Made by a program: the position numbers and the translations under genes. Source: Ruminococcus difficilis (lineage in GTDB: Bacteria; Bacillota_A; Clostridia; Oscillospirales; Acutalibacteraceae). From it: a stretch of 7,186 nt of DNA. Shown here one piece after another: positions 1 to 5,433 of the stretch. The DNA lies in NCBI RefSeq assembly GCF_016680995.1, contig NZ_JAEQMG010000110.1, positions 1 to 7,186 on the forward strand, read 5' to 3'. The notes below the pieces were generated by a model. It worked only from the letters and a program-made list of their open reading frames with translations. It made no database searches and was not told the origin of the DNA. Within the stretch, counting starts at the first letter, position 1, and each line of letters opens with the position of its first letter.

Positions 1-1
1 A

Positions 2-232
2 TATGCGAAATGCGGAATGACATTGACCGACGCGGTAAACGCATTCTTTCAGCAGTCGCTCAATGTAGGCGGACTGCCGTTTCTAATGAATCAAAACAGC
101 GAGGAAGTTATGCGTCAGCAGGCAATTGCGCTTTTGCTTGCGGATATCAAGGCAGGCGAGGACAGCGTAAAGTCGGAATCGGATTGGATTTCGGAAGAAG
201 ATATGTTGATTGAATTCGGAGTGCAGGCATGA
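2..232 (+). CDS. RelB/DinJ-family antitoxin, 5' end outside the window
   Basis: This is the C-terminal part of a type II antitoxin that would bind and neutralise the toxin encoded next to it and probably repress their shared promoter. The reading frame is open to the left edge (YAKCG before the first internal Met at 17), so Met17 is probably not the true start. The stretch GMTLTDAVNAFFQQSL followed by NVGGLPF matches the second half of the ribbon-helix-helix region of RelB/DinJ proteins. The acidic tail (residues like SESDWISEEDMLIEF) is typical of the toxin-wrapping segment. The stop codon overlaps the toxin start (ATGA, 229-232), which indicates translational coupling. The family assignment comes from motif resemblance only. 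The DNA-binding N-terminus and promoter are not in the window. Confidence 0.85.
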   Translation, partial: YAKCGMTLTDAVNAFFQQSLNVGGLPFLMNQNSEEVMRQQAIALLLADIKAGEDSVKSESDWISEEDMLIEFGVQA

Positions 233-540
233 TTTTGCGCTATACGCCGCGAGCCCGGCAGGATTTACATGAGATAAAGAATTACGTCAAAAACGAACTG
301 GCAAATCCTCAAGCAGCAGCGAGAATCGTCGAGAGATTACTGAAGGGGTGTTCAAATCTGAAATCAAATCCATACTTGGGGTTGGATTTGTCCTCGAAGA
401 TTGGGCAGAAAACAGACTTGAGATATTTAATCCTCTCAAATTACATTGCCATATATAGAGTTGATAAAAACTCAGTCAGTGTTATCCGTATCATGGATGG
501 CAGGACAGATTATTTGCTTTACCTGTTGTCAGAGATATGA
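229..540 (+). CDS. RelE/ParE-family toxin
   Basis: A 103-residue protein of the usual RelE/ParE superfamily length, translated from an ATG that overlaps the antitoxin stop by four bases. Such toxins are either ribosome-dependent mRNA endonucleases (RelE type) or gyrase poisons (ParE type). The sequence alone does not decide which. The N-terminus (YTPRARQDLHEIKNYV) is the family's first strand and helix. The C-terminal part has the core strands with LRYLILSNYIAIYRV (about 64-78) and VIRIMDGRTDYL (about 85-96), and basic residues at R65, R77, R87 and R92. The frame is intact and no family motif appears missing, so the pair may be active. Its likely regulation is autorepression by the toxin-antitoxin complex, but the operator lies outside the window. 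Confidence 0.9.
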   Translation: MILRYTPRARQDLHEIKNYVKNELANPQAAARIVERLLKGCSNLKSNPYLGLDLSSKIGQKTDLRYLILSNYIAIYRVDKNSVSVIRIMDGRTDYLLYLLSEI

Positions 541-645
541 GCTGCCTATCGGTCAAAATTTGCGATGCTAAATCAAAGAAAAGCTGTTTTCTAACGTGCA
601 AAAAATACTGACGACAGGTTGAGAGCATTTACAAATTAAACTATG

Positions 646-682
646 AACGCTGCACTTGACATTACTTGGTGAGTGCAGCGTT
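646..682 (+). terminator. Hairpin, probable terminator of the toxin-antitoxin operon
   Basis: The arms AACGCTGCACT (646-656) and AGTGCAGCGTT (672-682) form a perfect 11-bp stem with a 15-base loop. The sequence that follows is T-rich but interrupted (TCAATCTTTATTT), so it would be a modest rho-independent terminator. It lies about 105 bases after the toxin stop. The large loop and broken U-tract leave open that it is another kind of hairpin. Confidence 0.55.
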
Positions 683-937
683 TCAATCTTTATTTGGATA
701 GAATTTAGATTTATGATGAGGAATAAATTTAATTGGTTTTCGATGGGCGAGACCGATATGAAATTTGAGATGAACTAACTCTAAAAAGTATCAGCCGTGG
801 ATTTTTGGCGAGGAATAATCGCTCTTTCCAACCTAATGAAAAATTGCTGGTCTTTTGATGCTGTAGCGAAATCTTTTGCTGGTTTTGATCTCGATTTTGC
901 ATAAATAACTTTATCGACTTGCAAAAATCAAAACACG

Positions 938-968
938 AAAAAAGGCTTGAAACCGACGTTTCAAGCCT
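938..968 (-). terminator. Strong rho-independent terminator downstream of the tRNA-Trp remnant
   Basis: Read on the minus strand, AGGCTTGAAAC, a GTCG loop and GTTTCAAGCCT form a perfect 11-bp stem (arms 943-953 and 958-968), directly followed by six T residues (plus-strand A938-A943). This is a textbook intrinsic terminator. It sits where the 3' end of a minus-strand tRNA transcript starting near 1100 would be expected. It has survived although the 3' half of the tRNA has not. Confidence 0.9.
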
Positions 969-1001
969 GAGAAATCCAGTAATAATGCGGGGAATTGAGT
1001 C

Positions 1002-1049
1002 ACGGTTGACGTTTGGAGACCGCTGCTCTACCAACTGAGCTATACCCCT
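1002..1049 (-). pseudogene. tRNA-Trp (CCA) 5' half; 3' half degenerate or missing
   Basis: On the minus strand from 1049 the sequence is that of a bacterial tRNA-Trp: acceptor strand AGGGGTA, then a D-arm of normal spacing, then the anticodon 5' stem GCGGT, U33 and anticodon CCA at positions 34-36 (plus-strand 1014-1016). All positions up to 38 agree with canonical numbering. The next five bases (CGTCA) do not pair with GCGGT. The pairing strand ACCGT appears five bases late, which would make a 12-base loop. After that no variable loop, proper T-arm or 3' acceptor strand TACCCCT follows. There is only CTCAATT then CCCCG, which may be a vestige of a T-loop. It is either a decayed gene or a tRNA broken by insertion or deletion in the anticodon arm. 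Confidence 0.8.
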
Positions 1050-1096
1050 AAATATTTAGTTGCTGCATAATGACATTAACTCACTGCAAGAGATAT

Positions 1097-1118
1097 ATTA
1101 CCACAGAATTACCACAGA
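1097..1118. repeat. Perfect 11-bp tandem duplication in the tRNA promoter
   Basis: ATTACCACAGA occurs twice back to back (1097-1107 and 1108-1118). The duplication covers the -10 region of the minus-strand promoter. It may be a small replication slip or a repeated binding site. Confidence 0.85.
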
Positions 1119-1134
1119 CACGCGATTTTGTCAA
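1106..1134 (-). promoter_or_regulatory. Probable promoter of the tRNA-Trp remnant
   Basis: On the minus strand a perfect -35 box TTGACA (plus-strand 1129-1134) is followed, after exactly 17 bases, by TAATTC (1106-1111). A TGG directly before it fits an extended -10 (TGn). Transcription would begin near 1100, about 50 bases before the tRNA 5' end at 1049. The -10 match is weak, so it relies on the TG extension. Confidence 0.6.
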
Positions 1135-1182
1135 GCATTTTTCAACACAAAAACGCCAATTTGAATAAAAACAGTGTTTTCC

Positions 1183-1256
1183 ACGTGCGAAACGCACGTC
1201 AATTGCATTTCATTATCAGGGATATCACGTGCAGAATAGCTTATTTGCGCACGTGA
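1183..1256. repeat. Cluster of ACGTGC/GCACGT inverted repeats
   Basis: ACGTGCG-AAA-CGCACGT (1183-1199) is a perfect 7-bp hairpin with a three-base loop. A second perfect inverted repeat follows: TCACGTGC (1225-1232) and GCACGTGA (1249-1256) with a 16-base spacer. The palindrome CACGTG occurs at 1182, 1226 and 1250. The cluster lies between the tRNA remnant and the dockerin-protein remnant, and it contains the only upstream GTG (1229) available as start of the next frame. Function is unknown; an operator or an element end are possible. Confidence 0.75.
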
Positions 1257-2428
1257 GTTACGTGGTCTTTGACCGCTGCCCGACCATGTTTTCAGAGCTG
1301 AAAACCGCACGTCTTTTTTCAGCGGCTGCGATGTGGCTGGGTATACGTTCAAAAAATGTCTACCCAGGGGGCATATCAGCGGAACTGGGCAGCGGTGTGA
1401 AGATTATCGGACAAAAAGCGTTCTATGCAACAAACCTGAGTACGGTCACGATCCCCGAGAACGTCACCAATATCGGCGGCATGGCTTTCGGCTTCCATAC
1501 CGGCGAGGAGAAAGACACAAGCTTCATCATCAGGGGCAAAAGCGGCACTGCCGCCGAATTTTACGCCGATGATAACAGCTTTATCTTTAAGCCGATCAGC
1601 TATGACGTCTGGCTCGCGGGCACTCAGATAACGGTCGATAACATTGACATCCTCACTCCGGTCATCGCCCAAAACAGCAGCGAGGCGAAGGAGCGGTTTA
1701 AAAACGGTGAAATGGAAATCACATTTGACGGTAAGTCCACGCTGACCCTGAAAAACGCGATCATCGATACAGGAACCAAAACAGCGCAGGGCGCGACCTT
1801 CGGCATAAAGGGTCTGAATATCGTTGTCGAGGGCGATTGCCGTATCATAGGCAGAGAGGTAAACGGCATTAAGCTGACTCAGAACGCCACCATCACCGGC
1901 GGCGGTACGCTGACCGTGACAGGCAAGAGCAGCGGTATCTCATACGACGGAGACGGAGATATCGAGCCTACCGTAGACAAAACCGCGCTGAATGTGAGCG
2001 GCAGCATCGGTATAAACGGCGGTTCTTCTCCGAGCGGAAAGAAATTGACAATCAACTGTTCGGACGTAACCGCAGAGGGCAGCAACAGCGCAATTAATTA
2101 CTTAGGCGAAATCACTCTCAACGATGCTGAAATCATCACGCCCAAGGGTGGTGAGATAAAGAGCTCGGCTACATGGGACAGCTCGCCCTCGCTGGGAATA
2201 TACGACGGCTCAACGCTCTCTAAGAAAGCCGTGATAGCGGCTAAGCCCAATGCTCAGACGATGATTGGCGACGTGAACGGCGACGGCAAGGTGACGATCG
2301 ACGACGCTACCATGATACAAAAAGCGGTCGCCGAGCTTGTTGAGCTTGACAATACTCAGAAAAAAGCCGCCGACACAAACGGCGACGGCAATGTCACCAT
2401 CGACGACGCAATCTCACCCTCGGCGTGA
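1229..2428 (+). CDS. LRR / beta-helix / type I dockerin protein, probably truncated at both ends
   Basis: A secreted, cellulosome-type protein by its domains, but probably a gene remnant. Residues ~55-90 are a BspA-type leucine-rich repeat (GVKIIGQKAFYATNLS, VTIPENVTNIG), closed by the usual GKSGTAAEFYADDNSFIF cap. Residues ~125-340 are a repetitive, Gly/Thr/Ile-rich stretch opening with YDVWLAGTQIT. This is likely a right-handed beta-helix of the kind found in many gut Firmicutes surface proteins. Residues ~345-394 are a type I dockerin with two calcium loops (DVNGDGKVTIDD at 348-359; DTNGDGNVTIDD at 382-393) that would dock to a cohesin. The second loop is followed by ISPSA and a stop, so the last dockerin helix is missing. 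There is no signal peptide. The first ~50 residues resemble no LRR, and the only available start is a GTG inside an inverted repeat. Homology seems to begin near 1370. Confidence 0.7.
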   Translation: MQNSLFAHVSYVVFDRCPTMFSELKTARLFSAAAMWLGIRSKNVYPGGISAELGSGVKIIGQKAFYATNLSTVTIPENVTNIGGMAFGFHTGEEKDTSFIIRGKSGTAAEFYADDNSFIFKPISYDVWLAGTQITVDNIDILTPVIAQNSSEAKERFKNGEMEITFDGKSTLTLKNAIIDTGTKTAQGATFGIKGLNIVVEGDCRIIGREVNGIKLTQNATITGGGTLTVTGKSSGISYDGDGDIEPTVDKTALNVSGSIGINGGSSPSGKKLTINCSDVTAEGSNSAINYLGEITLNDAEIITPKGGEIKSSATWDSSPSLGIYDGSTLSKKAVIAAKPNAQTMIGDVNGDGKVTIDDATMIQKAVAELVELDNTQKKAADTNGDGNVTIDDAISPSA

Positions 2429-2970
2429 TTCGGGAGGATTATTCCAAACTGATCAAGAATAATCACTACAACGACATCGTCAACATGGAGAATCAGCTTT
2501 CGCAAACCTGCGCCGACGTTTTCCGCGAGTGCGAAAAAATCAACAGTATTGACCCTAAGACCTTCATCGACCACGGCAATGAGAACAAAGTATTCACCAT
2601 GCATTACCATGATTGGGTCAATTTCGGCTACTGGGCTCTTTCGTATGAATCCTTCTTCAAGAACAACTACAGTGTTTCTCCGGCGCAGATCAATGAGATA
2701 TGTAAAGCGGCAAGAGCAAACGGCATGAATGTAGCTGACTATCTCAACTCTGTCGGCTATACCGAAATCTACCAATTCAAGCCCTCGGGACAATATTATG
2801 TCCTCGCAAGCGAAAAGACGGATGTTTTCTCGTTCGGAGCATCTACACTTATTTTCTTCACAAGCGTTGACACAACAGATAGTTGGTGCTTTGCAAGCGG
2901 TCGTTCCCCGATGTCTGCGCCGGGTGCCGATCCGACTGATCTGTGTCTGAAAGATGTTCTGACCTTCTGA
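2425..2970 (+). CDS. Unrecognised protein fragment overlapping the dockerin frame
   Basis: I do not recognise this 181-residue frame. Its first possible start is the GTG at 2425, which overlaps the preceding stop by four bases (GTGA). No Shine-Dalgarno sequence precedes that codon or the in-frame ATG at 2485. The frame is open further upstream on the other side of the dockerin break, so it is more likely the 3' part of a lost gene than an independent one. Residues ~3-130 look protein-like: mixed charged and aromatic, with a helix-rich stretch VSPAQINEICKAARANG and then YLNSVGYTEIYQF. After about residue 130 the composition changes (FSFGASTLIFFTSVDTTDSW), and this tail may be non-coding sequence read through. 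It has no transmembrane segment and no catalytic motif I can name. Confidence 0.4.
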   Translation: MIREDYSKLIKNNHYNDIVNMENQLSQTCADVFRECEKINSIDPKTFIDHGNENKVFTMHYHDWVNFGYWALSYESFFKNNYSVSPAQINEICKAARANGMNVADYLNSVGYTEIYQFKPSGQYYVLASEKTDVFSFGASTLIFFTSVDTTDSWCFASGRSPMSAPGADPTDLCLKDVLTF

Positions 2971-3132
2971 TTGCAACAGCGTATAAAGGATAATGATTCC
3001 AACAGAAGAAAAAATGAAATGGGTGTTTTCCATGGCGCGGCGGCGGTCGGTTGAGTTGTATGCGTTGATTTGAACGGCTCTCTCATGTGAATTGATGGTA
3101 GCGAGTTGAAAAAAATGAAAGCTGATTTTATA
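2971..3132. other. Short gene-free stretch before the ATPase promoter
   Basis: I see no convincing gene, RNA or repeat here. Minus-strand frames crossing it (from about 2356 to 3086) have no ribosome binding site and lie opposite other frames. Confidence 0.5.
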
Positions 3133-3161
3133 TTGACAAAAGAATTTGCTTTTAGTAGAAT
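3133..3161 (+). promoter_or_regulatory. Near-consensus sigma-A promoter of the ATPase remnant
   Basis: A perfect -35 box TTGACA (3133-3138) and TAGAAT (3156-3161, one mismatch to TATAAT) are separated by exactly 17 bases. The start codon at 3203 is about 40 bases downstream. The membrane-protein gene at 3495 lies on the same strand without an obvious terminator between, so this promoter may now serve it. Confidence 0.85.
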
Positions 3162-3188
3162 CTAAAGTAGCAGTTTAGATTTGCTAAA
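3151..3188 (+). promoter_or_regulatory. Two tandem TTTAG...CTAAA palindromes, probable operator
   Basis: TTTAG-N6-CTAAA (3151-3166) encloses the -10 box exactly: the six central bases are TAGAAT. After the 7-base spacer GTAGCAG comes TTTAG-N5-CTAAA (3174-3188). Read together they also give the perfect inverted repeat AATCTAAA (3159-3166) / TTTAGATT (3174-3181). The arrangement suggests a dimeric repressor binding two sites over the -10 and the transcript start. No regulator gene is adjacent, so its identity is unknown. Confidence 0.6.
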
Positions 3189-3202
3189 TTGAGGTGCTTC
3201 AT

Positions 3203-3444
3203 ATGTATTATGAAAGAACGATTGAGAAAACCGTGCGGAATATCAGCGACACATTCCCGGTGCTTCTCCTGACAGGTCCGCGGCAGGTCGGCAAGTCCAC
3301 CCTGCTGGAACGCATGGCGGAGCCCGAGCGCAAGCGCGTCAGTCTGGACAACCCCACCATCCGTGCGCTGGCGCAGAAAGACCCGGAGCTGTTTTACAGC
3401 GTTACGCTCCTCCGGTGCTGATCGACGAGGTGCAGTACGCGCCG
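3203..3444 (+). pseudogene. DUF4143-type AAA ATPase, frameshifted and truncated
   Basis: The start ATG at 3203 is preceded by a good ribosome binding site (GAGGTG, 3191-3196). The beginning (MYYERTIEKTV) and the Walker A motif TGPRQVGKST (residues 24-33) are those of the ATPases that carry a C-terminal DUF4143 domain, usually about 400 residues long. The frame stops at 3421 after FYSVTLLRC. One base is missing in the T-run 3392-3395: restoring it gives LQRYAPPVLIDEVQYAP, which includes the Walker B-like VLIDEV. Homology ends near 3444, after QYAP. The rest of the ATPase core and all of DUF4143 are absent. Function in the family is poorly known. This copy is dead, although a short N-terminal peptide could still be translated from its intact promoter. 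Confidence 0.85.
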
Positions 3445-3494
3445 TCGTCTGCCGAAATATCATCAGTTATTCCTTTGCGTCCGAGGTCGCCTAA

Positions 3495-4166
3495 ATGTAT
3501 TATTTATTTCGTGTTATCATCATTCTTCTCGCGGGACTTATCATCTTTCCCGTTCTTCTGCTGACGGGAGTCCTGCGCGTCGGCAAAAGCACAAACCCTG
3601 ATAAACCCAATATCCAAAAAATTTCGGGATGGGCTATTTTCACCGCGCTCATCACCTGCTTTGGCGCGGCTGCCTTTGTTCCGTATGAGGAGCACTTCAT
3701 GACCTTTTCGACCATAGAGGATTCGTTCCGATACAGTGCGGTCCCGTCGGACAAGCTGTATTTGCGCGAATACGGCGACTGCGCTTTTGCGGCGTCCTGC
3801 GACGGAAAGATCCATACCTTGAATATCCGAAACGGCGGATACGGCATTTGCGACGCGTACTCCGCAACCCACTGCTATACGCGTACCTCGGGCAAAGCGG
3901 ACGAGAAAATCTCCTGTATCGCCGTAACAAACACTCAGGCGAACAAAACCTTTTATCTGATTCTGATAACAAGTCGAAATCCGGATAATACCGAAAACGA
4001 AATTACCGTGAACGGCGAAAAACCGACTTATATCACAACGCTGCAAAAAAGCCAAAACAAGCCGTCGCTGTTTTTCCCGGTTGATCATTATTACATCGAA
4101 AAGGACGGCTGCGCCGACAAAAAGCTCATAATTGACATGCACGGCAAGCAAGTAATATTCCAATAA
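3495..4166 (+). CDS. Two-TM membrane protein with extracytoplasmic domain, unknown function
   Basis: A 223-residue protein with a weak ribosome binding site (GAGGT, 3483-3487, seven bases before the ATG). Residues ~4-27 and ~45-66 are hydrophobic and should span the membrane, with a short basic loop between them (RVGKSTNPDKPNIQK). Residues ~67-223 are polar, probably beta-rich, and would lie on the same side as the N-terminus. They open with FMTFSTIEDSFRYS, which resembles small uncharacterised Firmicutes membrane proteins. The cytoplasmic or external side cannot be fixed with confidence. Oddly, the N-terminus contains FPVLLLTG and VGKST at exactly the residue positions (18-25, 29-33) of the Walker A region of the ATPase remnant upstream. 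A P-loop ATPase role is unlikely because no other nucleotide-binding motif is present. It ends convergently with the peptidase operon. Confidence 0.75.
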   Translation: MYYLFRVIIILLAGLIIFPVLLLTGVLRVGKSTNPDKPNIQKISGWAIFTALITCFGAAAFVPYEEHFMTFSTIEDSFRYSAVPSDKLYLREYGDCAFAASCDGKIHTLNIRNGGYGICDAYSATHCYTRTSGKADEKISCIAVTNTQANKTFYLILITSRNPDNTENEITVNGEKPTYITTLQKSQNKPSLFFPVDHYYIEKDGCADKKLIIDMHGKQVIFQ

Positions 4167-4191
4167 AAAGGGGCGAGCACGAAGCTCGCCC
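4164..4191 (-). terminator. Terminator of the ftsX-peptidase operon, between convergent genes
   Basis: GGGCGAGC (4171-4178), a five-base loop and GCTCGCCC (4184-4191) form a perfect 8-bp GC-rich stem. On the minus strand it is followed by CTTTTTATTG, a good U-tract, 10 bases beyond the peptidase stop codon. On the plus strand a weaker T-rich run (TTATTTT) follows, so it probably also stops transcripts of the gene ending at 4166. Confidence 0.9.
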
Positions 4192-4200
4192 TGAGTTATT

Positions 4201-5421
4201 TTAAAATTCTGTCATGGGGTCGTATTTCTCGCCGCCGAGACGGCACTCAAAGTGAAGGTGAGGTCCCGTGGAATTGCCGGTGGAACCTACCAAACCGATT
4301 ACCTGACCCTGCTTAACGGTATCGCCGGACTGAACGCCCGCGCTGGTGAGGTGACCGTAAATTGTCTCCTTGCCGTTGCCGTGGTCAATAATCACGTAGT
4401 TGCCGTAGCTGCCGCAGGCGCAGCATTTTTCCTTGCCCCAGTTGTGGGTACAGCCGGTAAATACGGCGATAACCGTTCCGGCGTCCGCAGCAAGCACAGG
4501 CGAACCCATGATTCCGCCGCCGGCTATGTCGATTCCTCCGTGGAAATAGGAGGTTCGGTTCTCGTGGAATACCGAGGAGAGATAATAGAATCCCGGACAC
4601 GGCCAAACGTATTTGCCGGTGCTGATGATATTGCCTTCCTGCGACTTTTTCTCAAAATACTTGCGGATCTGAGCCTCCATAAGAGTTTCCTCGTTGTCCG
4701 CGTCGGCGAGGAAGTCCTGTGCCTCCGCCGAGGAATCGCGCAGCTTTTTGAGCAGCGCTTCGTTTTCCTCAAGCGTTTTGTTGAGGTCTGCCAAATCGGT
4801 GCTGAGGGTTTCCTCGTCCTTCTGCAGCTGTTCCTTGTCCGCCTGCATCGAGGTCTTTTTATCCTCAATATCGGCGAGCTTGGTGCTGAGATTTTCAATC
4901 AGATCCTTGTCGTACTTCGAAAGCGTTTTTACAAGGTTGACCTTGTCAATCATATCCGAAAAGCTCTTTGCGCCGAGGATGATCTCAAGATCGCTGGCGC
5001 TGCCTGCCATATAGATAACGCGCAGCCGCTTGCACAGAGAGTCGAGCTGTCCCTCGATATCGGAATTTGCCTGATCGATCTCGCTCTGGCTGGTGGAGAT
5101 GCTGTCGGTGAGATTGGTGATGGATTCACGGGTAAGCGTGACCTTCTCGCTGAGCACCTTTATTTTCTCGGTAAGAGCGGTAGTATACTCCTCTTTGTCC
5201 GCGATTTCCTTGGTGTTTTTCTGAAGGATCTTCTCGTATTCTTCCTTCTTCTGACCGAGGTTCGAAATTCTCTCTGCCAAAGAACGGGTGTCGGTGGTGG
5301 TTTCCTCCACGGTTTCCTCTGCCGAATCCTCCGCGGACGCGGTAAACACTGTTCCGGTCAGCGGAAGGGCAACAAGGCAAACGCTGAGCAATGTACAGAA
5401 AAACTTCTTACATTTTGTCAT
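4201..5421 (-). CDS. Secreted coiled-coil M23 peptidoglycan endopeptidase, second paralog
   Basis: A 406-residue cell-wall hydrolase that would cleave peptide cross-bridges or stems in peptidoglycan. A Sec signal peptide (lysine-rich start, hydrophobic core 7-27, cleavage after ASA at 30) is followed by a long Glu/Lys-rich coiled coil (~48-260). This contains the hinge-like stretch YMAGSASDLEIILGAKSFSD (137-156) typical of PcsB/CwlO-type coiled coils. The M23 domain (~270-406) keeps every zinc-site motif: HGGID (H294, D298), YGHL (H357) and HLHFE (H388, H390), so it should be active. It carries a Cys/His-rich insertion at 324-336 (CTHNW...CCAC). It lacks the Ser/Gly and Pro/Thr linker of its neighbour. 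It starts 12 bases after the upstream paralog's stop, with AAAGGCGG as ribosome binding site, and is the last gene of the operon. Confidence 0.95.
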   Translation of the reverse strand: MTKCKKFFCTLLSVCLVALPLTGTVFTASAEDSAEETVEETTTDTRSLAERISNLGQKKEEYEKILQKNTKEIADKEEYTTALTEKIKVLSEKVTLTRESITNLTDSISTSQSEIDQANSDIEGQLDSLCKRLRVIYMAGSASDLEIILGAKSFSDMIDKVNLVKTLSKYDKDLIENLSTKLADIEDKKTSMQADKEQLQKDEETLSTDLADLNKTLEENEALLKKLRDSSAEAQDFLADADNEETLMEAQIRKYFEKKSQEGNIISTGKYVWPCPGFYYLSSVFHENRTSYFHGGIDIAGGGIMGSPVLAADAGTVIAVFTGCTHNWGKEKCCACGSYGNYVIIDHGNGKETIYGHLTSAGVQSGDTVKQGQVIGLVGSTGNSTGPHLHFECRLGGEKYDPMTEF

Positions 5422-5433
5422 TGCCGCCGCCTT

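Larger units (their letters stand above)
541..1001. other. Gene-free stretch after the toxin gene
   Basis: No convincing protein gene is visible on either strand. The one long minus-strand frame here (729-1034) runs through a transcription terminator and the anticodon of a tRNA-like sequence, so it is almost certainly accidental. The stretch contains the hairpin at 646-682 and the minus-strand terminator at 938-968. The rest is AT-rich and I see no further structure in it. Confidence 0.6.

Noticed and set aside
729..1034. Minus-strand open frame of 101 codons
   Set aside because: It begins inside the tRNA-Trp anticodon arm and reads through a perfect intrinsic terminator; no ribosome binding site or recognisable domain.
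1002..1049. tRNA-Trp interrupted by an intron in the anticodon loop
   Set aside because: The missing T-arm and acceptor strand are not found further along the minus strand within the window (down to the toxin gene), and the terminator follows at once, so simple loss is more likely.
2356..3033. Minus-strand open frame of 225 codons (and a second at 2796-3086)
   Set aside because: It runs opposite the dockerin repeat and the following frame, has no ribosome binding site and shows no motif I recognise. I could not exclude that the part near 2800-3060 derives from a real minus-strand gene.
3569..3593. Walker A motif implying that the 3495 protein is an ATPase
   Set aside because: The motif follows a transmembrane helix directly, and no Walker B, sensor or other nucleotide-binding element is present in the protein.
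3504..4163. Minus-strand open frame of 219 codons opposite the membrane protein
   Set aside because: The plus-strand protein has two clear transmembrane segments and a ribosome binding site; the antisense translation is basic and featureless.
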